In this document: positions 10,101 through 18,426 of the stretch, piece after piece | Position numbering within the stretch: the stretch's first letter is position 1 | How the letters are laid out: each line of letters starts with the position of its first letter | Origin: Pelobium manganitolerans | GTDB taxonomy: Bacteria > Bacteroidota > Bacteroidia > Sphingobacteriales > Sphingobacteriaceae | NCBI RefSeq assembly: GCF_003609575.1 | Contig: NZ_MBTA01000029.1 | Location: 124,001 to 188,000, forward strand | DNA length: 64,000 nucleotides | Direction: 5' to 3' | Program-made: the position numbers and the translations under genes | Notes under the pieces: generated by a model | Database searches by the model: none | What the model was told of the DNA's origin: nothing | The model's input: only the letters and a program-made list of their open reading frames with translations

Positions 10101-10343
10101 GCTTATTTCAAAAGCACCATTTTGGTCGGTTATTTTTGCGGTGTATTGCGGAACGCTTACACTGGCGCCTACAATAGGCGCGCCAGTTAAACCATCAACC
10201 ACTTTACCTTTTACTTTCAGCTTACTTGTTTCTTTACTCTTCTCAACTGCCTCAGCAGATTTATTCTGGCTATAAATAGGTTGCGTAGAACCAAGCGCCA
10301 CAACAAGCGCGGCGCTTAGACTTAGTATTTTATAATTAGACAT
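7158..10343 (-). CDS. SusC/RagA-family TonB-linked outer membrane transporter (second pair)
   Basis: A 1061-residue TonB-dependent importer of oligosaccharides. Order of parts: signal peptide (about 1-26), carboxypeptidase-D regulatory-like domain (LKVKGKVVDGLTGAPIVGASVSV, about 42-115), plug domain with the SusC signature PLYIIDGLIYN and VTVLKDAVATAIYGAKAANGVIVITT, then the 22-strand barrel. A typical SusC TonB box is not obvious. It starts 11 bases after the third FAS1 gene and precedes its SusD by 10 bases. Within the operon it is less similar to the first SusC (15154-18423) than duplicated tandem copies would be, so the two pairs probably handle different ligands. Confidence 0.95.
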   Translation of the reverse strand: MSNYKILSLSAALVVALGSTQPIYSQNKSAEAVEKSKETSKLKVKGKVVDGLTGAPIVGASVSVPQYTAKITDQNGAFEISVPTMQINLEVAIVGYQTVVVPANKTDLTVTLYPEGTKSFYAETYTPFAHDVKHVSQMVGAVDVVDFQGAWEQNSETVDNYLQGKLAGVNVTRKSGTPSMGANIAIRGLNSLYTQNQPLYIIDGLIYNAEIHSSSITNGHENNPLQNIDVRDIESVTVLKDAVATAIYGAKAANGVIVITTHRAKELTTKIDFEVSSGFNQTPKRIPVMNAFNYRSYLNDVLATSTLTGEEIAALPFNNDSKGFIDYPVYHNETDWQNKVFKTELDKSYYLRVTGGDNIAKYALSVGFNDDNGVIANTQQNKYTARFNSDLSLTKRLKAQTNISLGYGQQKLKDQGFAPNTNPIFLALTKAPFFNTNELAPDGTVSPNYAPADYFGYSNPLQLIYNGVNDKKSYRFLGGVNFDFKLTDHINLSNTTGITYDKAQENFFIPAKGIASEIINNTVVTSRLGTQVARYFSITNDFRAAYAKTINDKDKFNAIVGLRYQHHDAEQDYALGYNSATDDLVSIGNSDAAKRTFGGNIGEWANVTFYGLANYAIDNRFIINAAISLDGSSRFGSEAEGGVNVFEDHPFGVFPSIGGAWIISSENFLKDNKNINLLKYRISYGLVGNDDIGNYNAKQNYVSQNFLGVQGLVRDGVSNPYLRWETVRKFNTGFDLSMFKERFNLSIDYYNNQTDKMLAYQNGNTLSGIAYYLDNSGKMETNGLDLSLFGKITTGKVKWDAGLSVGTYKTKVTSLPETVYTNIGGATYITKVGEAPNAFYGYQFKGVFSTQAQASAAGLSRYDEAGNKIAFEAGDAIFADKDNNKVIDENDRYVIGDPNPDFYGGFNNSISYKKWSLGALFTFSVGNDAYNYTRANLESGNGLYNQTDALLNRWRADGQVTNIPRVTYEDPMGNARFSDRWVEDASYLRLRQLSLAYKFTFNKSIVNYLNIYATANNLFTLTKYLGYDPEFSMNTDVYRQGIDATLEPQFKSFQLGVRLGL

Positions 10344-10354
10344 ATAATTTCAGG

Positions 10355-11818
10355 TTAAGGTAAAATAGGTTCAAATCGAAGGTATTCCAATATCAACGTG
10401 TTGTCATTGTCTGTCACGGTTGCTTTTGACTGTAAGCGTAATCTCAATGCGCCATATTGTGGCCTATCGTATTCGCCTAAATAAACCTCGTCATGGTTTA
10501 ACGGAATTACCACGTATGGGAACTTGGCGACAGTTGTATTATTTGCGTCTGTTACGCTTAGGTTAAATAATCCGGTAGCAGGATTGAAAAACTGGATGTA
10601 TTGGGTAAACTCTTTAGTTTGGGGGTCGCCCATTAGTCCGGATATGGCACGGCCGTAAACCTTATATTTCACTTTATATGCGCCATTTTTAACATAATTA
10701 ATATAATACTCTGAAGTTTTATGAGCATAAACCTCAATGTCTGTATAGGTATTATTATATAAATCACGTTTGGTGCGGTAATACACGTTACCACTGTTAT
10801 ATCCCTGGATAAAACTATTAGGTGATTTCCCAAGTACCTTAAACTCCCGGATTTGATCTTTTAAAGAATAAGGTAGGCTGTTTACGTAATAAACGCGTCC
10901 GTTACTCACCACATGCGAGGATATGATTTGCGATTTATCCACTTTAAACTTAAAACCATTAGCCGCTGTCAAACTATCGGGCATATTACTTTCCGAAAAA
11001 TCTCCAGGAACAATAAGGTTTTGCAACATATTTAACCTGTTAAAATACACGGTAGTACTGTCTGGACGTGGGCCATCTTCGGCATATGATGTTGTAAAAT
11101 AAGGCTCAAGTTTACTGTACTCTGCATTAAAGAAATCGTCTTTTAAAATAAAGTAGGTATATTTCTGTTTTTCTAAAAGCATTGGCGACAGAAGGGTAGA
11201 AATAACGGCCGGACTTCTGAACGGCAAAATGGTATCTCCTACCGGTTTTAGGGTATCAAAAGACAGTAAAGCCATCTTTTGTGCAAAGCCTCCATTAAAA
11301 CTCATTAAAAAGTTATAGATGTTTTTGTAGGGAGTTAAAGCATGAGACACTACGTGGAAAATTCCGTTTTGAGCTACTTGATTAGCTAAATCTGGTTCGA
11401 TATTGTTAAAGTTCCCGTTAACAAAATCAATGTATTTGTTTCTGATGTTTTTAGCTCTGATAGTATCTGCGGTGTTGTTAACCGGGTAGGCCGAGTTAAT
11501 GATATGGTAGCCTACAAATGCGCGTAGTGCCAAGCTATCAGTAAAATCAACCGTGCTGGCCACCTCATCAATAGCGCTATTGTTTGGTAAAATAAGCGTG
11601 AAATTTTTAGAAGATTTTAAAACATCGGCATAACCAGATTTTTGCAAAAGATCGGCAAATTTGGAGTATTTGGCGTCGCTATTTACCACCTCATATAAGT
11701 TGTTTTGTGCATTGTTGCCAAGCCCTTCTACATGGTCGTCCCATTTATCTTGGCACGATGCGAAGCCTATAACACATAATATAAACAGTGCTGCCTTTTG
11801 TAGCGTAAATATTTTCAT
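10355..11818 (-). CDS. FAS1 (fasciclin) lipoprotein with C-terminal beta-sandwich, candidate surface glycan-binding protein
   Basis: A 487-residue lipoprotein with lipobox FASC (Cys22). Residues about 38-165 form one FAS1 domain (KFADLLQKSGYADVL, FTLILPNNSAID, GIFHVVSHALTP); about 165-325 hold a second, more divergent FAS1 domain (YTYFILKDDFFN, SNGRVYYVNSLPYSL). The last 155 residues are beta-rich (YYINYVKNGAYKVKYKVYGRA, ending EYLRFEPILP) and look like a carbohydrate-binding jelly roll. The position directly before SusC matches where surface glycan-binding proteins sit in other glycan loci. Ligand binding is inferred, not shown. A hairpin in the 57-bp gap upstream separates it from the preceding FAS1 gene. 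Confidence 0.85.
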   Translation of the reverse strand: MKIFTLQKAALFILCVIGFASCQDKWDDHVEGLGNNAQNNLYEVVNSDAKYSKFADLLQKSGYADVLKSSKNFTLILPNNSAIDEVASTVDFTDSLALRAFVGYHIINSAYPVNNTADTIRAKNIRNKYIDFVNGNFNNIEPDLANQVAQNGIFHVVSHALTPYKNIYNFLMSFNGGFAQKMALLSFDTLKPVGDTILPFRSPAVISTLLSPMLLEKQKYTYFILKDDFFNAEYSKLEPYFTTSYAEDGPRPDSTTVYFNRLNMLQNLIVPGDFSESNMPDSLTAANGFKFKVDKSQIISSHVVSNGRVYYVNSLPYSLKDQIREFKVLGKSPNSFIQGYNSGNVYYRTKRDLYNNTYTDIEVYAHKTSEYYINYVKNGAYKVKYKVYGRAISGLMGDPQTKEFTQYIQFFNPATGLFNLSVTDANNTTVAKFPYVVIPLNHDEVYLGEYDRPQYGALRLRLQSKATVTDNDNTLILEYLRFEPILP

Positions 11819-11832
11819 TCGTCAGTTCTTTA

Positions 11833-11860
11833 AAGGAGGGCAGATGCAACAGCCCTCCTT
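11833..11860 (-). terminator. Intra-operon hairpin, possible attenuator
   Basis: A perfect 9-bp stem (AAGGAGGGC with GCCCTCCTT) with a 10-base loop lies in the 57-bp gap between two FAS1 genes. All other gaps in this operon are 3-11 bp. On the minus strand it is followed only by TTTAAAG, so it would be a weak terminator or an RNA-processing or stability element. Confidence 0.55.
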
Positions 11861-11875
11861 GTTTATAATTTCTTA

Positions 11876-13672
11876 TTATGGTCTATCGAAAATTTCTCCC
11901 GGTTTGGCAGAAAAACGCGGATAATTTTGTTCGTTATCATCAACCGGGATAAAGTGCAACATATCTAACCACGTGTTTTTAGTGGCACACCTACCCTCGC
12001 CTATGGCGGTTAGTCTGATAATGTGCCTATCTGTGGTTTCTACATTGATGACTCCCATTAAACGGCCAACATTTGAAACTCCGTTATTGCCGTTGGCGTC
12101 TTTATTACCGCTTGCCCCATTCCTGCTTGTTTCGGATTTCAAAGCCATATAGCGTTTATAGCCTTGGGCTAATAGCAAGTTATCAGAGTTTGGTCCTGCT
12201 AAATCGGTACTGCTGATTCCTAATCCTCCTAAATCTGTAGTGGTGTAGGCAATGTTTGGTAAAATTTGTTCGTGATCAGTGCCTGGATCGTAGCTGGCCT
12301 GCAAATGTGCACCATAATTGAACTGTATATAACATAGCCAAACTTTATAACGGCCCTTCACTAAATATGGAGTTTTAAATTCAACATATTTTTGACGTGC
12401 TGCACTTGAGTTACAAAATGACAAATTCAACATGTCCCCGTTCGCCCTCGGTCTTCTTGCATCTGGAGTAGGTGCATAATCGTAGCTACTGCCTTGGCTT
12501 TTGGTTGGGTCTTCAAAAATAACCGAACTGGCAATACTGGCGCCGTTAGTCATAATCTCCAAACCTGCGTTATGATAGGCCGAGCCAAGTGCCGCAATCA
12601 TTTCTGGCGAGTCGGCAAGGTCAAAATAAACCGGTACTTGTTTCCGTACTTTTATATAAAAATTGTCTCGCGCCTCATGCAGTACGCCATTGCTGGCTTG
12701 CATATCACTGTACGAGCGGATTAAAGGCGCACCCGGCTCAAGCACACCATTAAATTCGGCTTCATTTAGCAAAACTTGGGTGTTCACCAACTTTGTGCTC
12801 ACAATCTCGCCCGGCGCCAAAGTATAAATACTTTGTGCGCTACCAATATCCTGCACAAAATTTGCACCGTTGCTAATATGGTAAGCAATATACAACCATA
12901 AGCTATCTGCATGGTTTTGTGGATCGTTTTTGGTAGAATATTTATCCGCTAAATCTTGATAGCTGTTTATACCCATGGTTGCATATAAACTATCAGACTG
13001 TACAATTACGGTTTGAAAACGTTTTTGCGGTGTTACATTATCGCCGCGTTGGTAGCTTAGGGTATCATAAAAGCCGGTAGTTTTTAAAGCTTCTAAAAAG
13101 ATGCTATAGCGGTCGGCTTTGCTTTCTATTAACTGTGCTAAGCTTTTTGTGGGCGGCACTAGCACACGGTCTATAGACTGGATGATACCATTACCGCATA
13201 CAATATTGCTTTTGCTAATGGTTGCACTTTTGTTTACTCTGTAAAGCCCGTTTGATACGTCGGTATATAAATACTCGCCAAAGAGCGTGGGCGTTCTAAT
13301 TTTCCCGTCGGCAAAACGTACGGTGCTCACCGTATCTTTAATTACATGGTATTTTACGAAGTTTAACAAATCTTCATCAGCAATGTCAGCAACGCTATTT
13401 TTGCCATTTTCGGTCAGCCAAGTTTGGATAGCGGCATTGGTAGGGGCAAATAAGGTGTAGGTGCCGTAGGCGCCCAAGTAGCCTTGCGTTTTAGACTTTT
13501 CTAAAATTTGAAGCAACATAGAGTACTGCTCGGGGTTTTCTTCCAGATAACCCGTAATATTCACATCGCTGGTGGTAGAGAGTTTAAAAATCTCTTTCTT
13601 GCAAGAGTACATGACAAGTAACATAACCGTCATTAACAGCACCCCTTTTGCGGTCATAAAATTTCGTTTCAT
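11876..13672 (-). CDS. FAS1 (fasciclin) lipoprotein with C-terminal beta-sandwich
   Basis: A 598-residue lipoprotein; the signal ends VMYSC (Cys24). FAS1 domain 1 spans about 38-175 (YSMLLQILEKSKTQGYLGAYG, YTLFAPTNAAIQTWL, GNGIIQSIDRVLVPP). Domain 2 spans about 178-345 (YSIFLEALKTTGFYDTL, ASNGVLHEARDNFYI). Residues about 350-590 form a beta-sandwich-like module (YVEFKTPYLVKGRYKVWLCY, HIIRLTAIGEG, WLDMLHFIPVD). Its last strand (MLHFIPV) resembles the end of the next FAS1 protein (YLRFEPI), suggesting both carry the same C-terminal glycan-binding fold. It follows the first SusD by 8 bases. Role as a surface-exposed pectin-binding accessory protein is inferred from order and fold. Confidence 0.85.
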   Translation of the reverse strand: MKRNFMTAKGVLLMTVMLLVMYSCKKEIFKLSTTSDVNITGYLEENPEQYSMLLQILEKSKTQGYLGAYGTYTLFAPTNAAIQTWLTENGKNSVADIADEDLLNFVKYHVIKDTVSTVRFADGKIRTPTLFGEYLYTDVSNGLYRVNKSATISKSNIVCGNGIIQSIDRVLVPPTKSLAQLIESKADRYSIFLEALKTTGFYDTLSYQRGDNVTPQKRFQTVIVQSDSLYATMGINSYQDLADKYSTKNDPQNHADSLWLYIAYHISNGANFVQDIGSAQSIYTLAPGEIVSTKLVNTQVLLNEAEFNGVLEPGAPLIRSYSDMQASNGVLHEARDNFYIKVRKQVPVYFDLADSPEMIAALGSAYHNAGLEIMTNGASIASSVIFEDPTKSQGSSYDYAPTPDARRPRANGDMLNLSFCNSSAARQKYVEFKTPYLVKGRYKVWLCYIQFNYGAHLQASYDPGTDHEQILPNIAYTTTDLGGLGISSTDLAGPNSDNLLLAQGYKRYMALKSETSRNGASGNKDANGNNGVSNVGRLMGVINVETTDRHIIRLTAIGEGRCATKNTWLDMLHFIPVDDNEQNYPRFSAKPGEIFDRP

Positions 13673-13680
13673 GTCTTTTA

Positions 13681-15144
13681 TTAGTTTAAGTAAAATGGAT
13701 TTTGAACCAATTTTTGATCTGCAAACAGCTCGGTTTCCAAAATTGGGAAGTAGTGGCTGTTGGAATCTTTAATTTTGTTGATGGCGCTCTGTTGCACTTT
13801 TGTATCGGATATTTTTGACACCAAATCTGTTAATATAGATAGGTTAGCATAATTATCCCGTTTGGCAAAGCGCAACAAATCAAACCAGCGCTTGCCTTCA
13901 AAAGCAAATTCGCGGGCGCGTTCTGCTAATATAAACTGGTCTATCCCTTCAATATCATCGCCGTCTATATTATCTGGCTCTGTTGCCGCCAAAGCTTCAC
14001 GGGCAGTTCTTATTTTTTTAACCAAGTTTAAAGCTTCGTCGCCGTTTGCCGTACCACCTAAGTGATTTAATGCTTCTGCTTTAATCAACATCAAATCAGA
14101 CACGCGGTAAACCTGAAAATTGGTAAAGTTGGGGTTGTCTCTTGTGTACTTAACAATATCAGATGAGCTGTAAAACGCGGACCGGCCATCAACTAATTCG
14201 GCACCTACTTGAGTATTAGGTTCAAAAATTTCTGTCGCAACAAACTCGGAAGTGGTGTACGGCTTTTTACTTGCGACCAACATCTCGTAAAAGATATTAG
14301 ATACGGACGCTTGATGGTTTAACTCAAAAATAGTTTCGGCGCTGCTTCCGGTAGCAAATACCGTATTAAACCAACCGCCTGAATTGTTGATTAACTTAAA
14401 GTCTGGATTTACCAAAACAGAATCTGCCGCAGTAACCGCCTCTTGATATTGCTCGTTCCATAAATAAACATCCGCTAATAAAGAGAACACAGCATATCTG
14501 GTAATACGACCCTTATTTACTTGTGCGCCAGAACCCACTTGATGCGGCACCATCGTTTTGGCTTTATTTAAATCGGCCAAAATCTGCTTAATCACATCAG
14601 CCGCAGGGGTTTTTCCTATCTCTACAATGTCGCCGTCTTTGTAGGAACCTTTCAGTTTTAAAGGAACATCGCGAAAAGCACGTACCAAATAAAAGTACAT
14701 CCAGCTTCTAATGGTTAGGGCCTCCCCTACGTAATCGTTGTACAAGGCATCGGTAAAAGTGGGGTCTAAAGCCTTAGCTTCACCGGCAAAATCAATTAAG
14801 AGGTTGCAGTTATTAATTACGGTGTACACACTTCCCCAATCGGAAACGCTGTTGGTAGAAAGTATGTTAGAGTTGCGTACTTGTTTGTAATCTTCTGAAG
14901 CAGATAGCGTTAAAGTAACCATATCTCCGCGTAATTCGCCCCAAGTAAATATGCGTTCTTCAACGCTTCCGCCCACGAGTGACGAGTATATCCCTGTTAA
15001 GGCAGCCTTCACATCTTCTTTAGTTTTCCAAAATTCCTGTTTGGTAATGCCGTCTTGTGGTTGCAAATCGAGCCACTTATTGCAAGAGCTAGCGGAAAGC
15101 AGTACAACTAGTGCCAGTGTGGTATTAAATATTTTCCTTATCAT
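13681..15144 (-). CDS. SusD/RagB-family glycan-binding lipoprotein (first pair of operon)
   Basis: A 487-residue outer membrane lipoprotein with lipobox SASSC (Cys21), the SusD start WLDLQPQDGITKQEFWKTKEDVKAALTGIYSSL, and the late conserved stretch REFAFEGKRWFDLLRFAKRD near residues 418-437. It pairs with the SusC that ends 9 bases upstream and acts as its substrate-binding lid. Its length is typical for the family. Specificity cannot be read from the sequence; the surrounding enzymes point to rhamnogalacturonan or homogalacturonan fragments. Confidence 0.95.
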   Translation of the reverse strand: MIRKIFNTTLALVVLLSASSCNKWLDLQPQDGITKQEFWKTKEDVKAALTGIYSSLVGGSVEERIFTWGELRGDMVTLTLSASEDYKQVRNSNILSTNSVSDWGSVYTVINNCNLLIDFAGEAKALDPTFTDALYNDYVGEALTIRSWMYFYLVRAFRDVPLKLKGSYKDGDIVEIGKTPAADVIKQILADLNKAKTMVPHQVGSGAQVNKGRITRYAVFSLLADVYLWNEQYQEAVTAADSVLVNPDFKLINNSGGWFNTVFATGSSAETIFELNHQASVSNIFYEMLVASKKPYTTSEFVATEIFEPNTQVGAELVDGRSAFYSSSDIVKYTRDNPNFTNFQVYRVSDLMLIKAEALNHLGGTANGDEALNLVKKIRTAREALAATEPDNIDGDDIEGIDQFILAERAREFAFEGKRWFDLLRFAKRDNYANLSILTDLVSKISDTKVQQSAINKIKDSNSHYFPILETELFADQKLVQNPFYLN

Positions 15145-15153
15145 AACTTAATA

Positions 15154-18100
15154 TTAAAATCTTGTTGAAATACCTAGTGTGATTGTTTTTGAAGGTGGCG
15201 TTCTTGAATAGTCTACCAATGTAGAGAACGCGTTTGTTAACCTCACGGAAACGTCAGGATCTTGCCCCGTATAGTTGGTGAAAGTTAATAGGTTATCCAA
15301 TGTCACATAAGAGCTTAATGATTTTAATCCGATTTTCTTTACAAACTTATCTGCAAACTCGTAACGTACTGTAGTGGTGCGTAAGCGCAAGAAAGAAGCA
15401 TCTTCAACATAACGGCTAGAGCCTAAAGAATTGTAACCGATACCATAAACAGCGCGTGGCATATCCGTAACATCGCCTTCATTTCTCCAACGTCTTAATA
15501 CTGCAGTACTTTGGTTATTGTAACTGATCATATCCGTAGTATTCATCTTGGTACCGTTAATCACGTCAATACCTTGGCGGAAAGTGAAATACATCGTGAA
15601 TTTAAGACGTGATTTGTAATTGATAGAAGCACCAAAACCACCTGTTAGCTTAGGATTAAAATTACCTAGGTAAACAATGTCTTTATAGTCTATTACTCCA
15701 TCATGGTTAATATCATCGTACATCACATCGCCCGGCTGAAACTGGTAATCAACTGTTGGGTAGCCAAAGCGCATATAAACTTCCTCACCGTCTGGGCTTA
15801 AAATAGGGTTGCCGCTTCTGTCTTTTGCTACGGTAGCAGCTTCGTTAGCATAAATACCGGTTGCACGCCATCCGTAGAAAGATCCAAATGGGTTGTTTTC
15901 CTGTAAGAAAGAATAATAAGTTTTATTTCTGGTAATACCTTTCGCGCTCTCGCGTTTGTACAGCCTGGAAATTTCTCTAATTACGTTTTGGTTATGCGCA
16001 ATATTGAAGTTAAGATCTACAGTCCAAGTTTTATTTCTTAAAGCGGTGTAACCAAAACTTGCCTCCCAACCATCATTATCCATGGTGCCGGCGTTAAGCG
16101 TTAACGAGTTGAAGCCATTGTAATTTGCTACTTGTAAACCACTAAAGAACAAGTCGGTAGTCCTGCGCTTATAAAAATCGGCACCCATGCGCAACCTGTG
16201 TTCTAACAATTCCACATCAATCCCTAAGTTCATTTGGGTGTTGGTCTCCCATTTTAAATCTGATAATTCTAAGTTAGAAGACGATACACCAGTTTCCCCT
16301 AAATAGCTGTAGTTATAAGTGGTATAGGTATTGAAATAGCTATAATCATTTTTAGGAGCATTTCCGCTTTGTCCCCAGCTCGCTCTCACTTTAAATTCAT
16401 CTACAAACTTAAAGTTGTCTTTGATAAACTTTTCTTCGCCCATACGCCAAGCAGCAGAAAGGGTTGGGAAATAGCCGTAACGGTTTGCTGGACCAAACTT
16501 AGAGTTTCCGTCCATACGTACGCTAGCCGCAAAGGTGTAGCGTTTCATTAAAAAATAGTTGGCTTGCGCCAATAAACCGATAGAGCGGGACTGTGTAACC
16601 GTAGAACGTGCTGAACCTCCCGAATTTGTACGGCCCGGAATACTTGGGTCTTGTAAATAAGAAGATGCGGTATTGCTGGCTTGTAAGCCTTGAATGGTAT
16701 AGCGCCCATCATAACTTTGAAAAGACAAGCCACCGGTAAATTGATGGTTCTCGCCCCAGTCTGGCGTAATAAACAAATCGGTTTTAGTGGTTAAACCAAA
16801 TTGATCGATATCCGCGTCAGACGCACTATTTACTACGCTTTCTGTAAACGGTCTTCCCGTAGCGTTTTGTGGTAAAAAGGTTTTGGTTTTGTTGTTATTT
16901 ACGTAAAAATTAAGGTTGCTAGACAAAGTTAGCAACTTTGGAACCAGCGTATATCGTAAATTAAACCGGGTGTTTAAATTATCTCCTAATTGATGATTTA
17001 CCGCTCTGCTTGCTAAGGCTAAAGGGTTATAAGTACCAGCATAAGTGCCCTGAGCAGTACTGGCCGGGGTAAATAAGTTACCGGTTAAATTGCCGTATTC
17101 ATCATACTCATAAACAGATTGGTTGGGCATTTTTTGATAGGCCACGTCACGTATTTTGTTTGAATATGGTTGGTTATTGTCCACATGCGAGTAAGAAACG
17201 TCTGATTGAAATTTGATGCGTTCTGATACGTTATAGTCTAAGTTAACCCGGGTGGTAATACGACCAAGGTCCGTTCCAACTTGGTTACCTTTTTGGCCTA
17301 AATAGCCTATTGAGGTAAGGTATCTTGCTTTCTCGCCACCGCCGCTAATTTGTAAACTATGGTCGTGGTAAAAACCGGTTCTCACTACGGCATCTGTCCA
17401 GTCGGAGTTTCTACTGAAATTATAATAAGTGTAGGTATCGTTAGGATCGTACTGGAACTGTTTAGCATTTTCTGTTGTAGAAAATAACCTGCCCGCATTA
17501 TAAAACTCTTCCAATAATAAGGTGGTGTATTGGTCCCCATTTAAAATAGGAATAGGTTTAGTTTCTGGCGAAACAGAGCCTTTGAAATTGTAAGAAATGG
17601 TAGGTGGCCCCATTGCGCCACGCTTGGTGGTGATTACCAAAACACCATTTGCCGCACGCGATCCCCAAACTGCGGTTGCGGCAGCGTCTTTCAGTACAGA
17701 AATTTCGCTGATATCCGAAGGTGCAATATTTAACAACTGTCCGTAGGCATTATCGTCTGAAGTGGCGAAGTTAAAGTCGTCTGGGATGGTAACTTCGTAA
17801 GGCATACCGTCTACAACTACTAAAGGGTCGTTAGACCCGTTTAAAGAGGCTGTACCTCTAATCCGGATTTGCATGCCCGATCCTGGGTCGCCGGATACTG
17901 TAGCGATATCCACACCGGGTAGCCTTCCTTGCAAAGCTTGATCAATAGATGCAGATGGCATCTCTTGCATCTCTCTAGCATTGATAGAAGAAATAGCGGA
18001 AGTGTTTCTGATTTTTGAAATTGGAAGGCCAGTCCCGTTATCAACCGTAGCCTCGCCTTTTACCACTACTTCATTTAACGCATTCACGTCAGACTCTAAA

Positions 18101-18423
18101 GTGATATTTAAAGTTGTTCTATCTCCAACCACTACAGGTCTTGAAGTTTTGTAGCCAATAAAAGATACGGTTATGCGATATTCTTTATCTTTTACTTTCA
18201 CCGCGAAGTTACCAGAGATATCTGTAACTGCGGCTGATACGGTACGGTTGTCTTTATCCAATACCGAAACAGATGCTCCAGGAATAGGTAATTTGTCGCC
18301 TCTGTCTGTTACCTTTCCCGTAACTGTAACTACGGGTTGTGTTTGTGCTAGTGCTTGTCCGGCACAAAGCACAAAACAAATCGCTAGGCATAAAAAATTT
18401 GTTATACGTTTAGCCATCATCAT
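15154..18423 (-). CDS. SusC/RagA-family TonB-linked outer membrane transporter (first pair)
   Basis: A 1089-residue importer. A signal peptide (cleavage near QALAQ) is followed by a carboxypeptidase-D regulatory-like domain (VTVTGKVTDRGDKLPIPGASVSV), a plug domain (LQGRLPGVDIATVSGDPGSG, PLVVVDGMPYE, AAATAVWGSRAANGVLVITT) and the beta-barrel, which ends with phenylalanine (TLGISTRF), the usual outer membrane insertion signal. It starts 3 bases after the first FAS1 gene and its SusD partner follows after 9 bases. The tight spacing implies one transcript from the promoter at 20898-20942. Confidence 0.96.
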   Translation of the reverse strand: MMMAKRITNFLCLAICFVLCAGQALAQTQPVVTVTGKVTDRGDKLPIPGASVSVLDKDNRTVSAAVTDISGNFAVKVKDKEYRITVSFIGYKTSRPVVVGDRTTLNITLESDVNALNEVVVKGEATVDNGTGLPISKIRNTSAISSINAREMQEMPSASIDQALQGRLPGVDIATVSGDPGSGMQIRIRGTASLNGSNDPLVVVDGMPYEVTIPDDFNFATSDDNAYGQLLNIAPSDISEISVLKDAAATAVWGSRAANGVLVITTKRGAMGPPTISYNFKGSVSPETKPIPILNGDQYTTLLLEEFYNAGRLFSTTENAKQFQYDPNDTYTYYNFSRNSDWTDAVVRTGFYHDHSLQISGGGEKARYLTSIGYLGQKGNQVGTDLGRITTRVNLDYNVSERIKFQSDVSYSHVDNNQPYSNKIRDVAYQKMPNQSVYEYDEYGNLTGNLFTPASTAQGTYAGTYNPLALASRAVNHQLGDNLNTRFNLRYTLVPKLLTLSSNLNFYVNNNKTKTFLPQNATGRPFTESVVNSASDADIDQFGLTTKTDLFITPDWGENHQFTGGLSFQSYDGRYTIQGLQASNTASSYLQDPSIPGRTNSGGSARSTVTQSRSIGLLAQANYFLMKRYTFAASVRMDGNSKFGPANRYGYFPTLSAAWRMGEEKFIKDNFKFVDEFKVRASWGQSGNAPKNDYSYFNTYTTYNYSYLGETGVSSSNLELSDLKWETNTQMNLGIDVELLEHRLRMGADFYKRRTTDLFFSGLQVANYNGFNSLTLNAGTMDNDGWEASFGYTALRNKTWTVDLNFNIAHNQNVIREISRLYKRESAKGITRNKTYYSFLQENNPFGSFYGWRATGIYANEAATVAKDRSGNPILSPDGEEVYMRFGYPTVDYQFQPGDVMYDDINHDGVIDYKDIVYLGNFNPKLTGGFGASINYKSRLKFTMYFTFRQGIDVINGTKMNTTDMISYNNQSTAVLRRWRNEGDVTDMPRAVYGIGYNSLGSSRYVEDASFLRLRTTTVRYEFADKFVKKIGLKSLSSYVTLDNLLTFTNYTGQDPDVSVRLTNAFSTLVDYSRTPPSKTITLGISTRF

Positions 18424-18426
18424 ATC

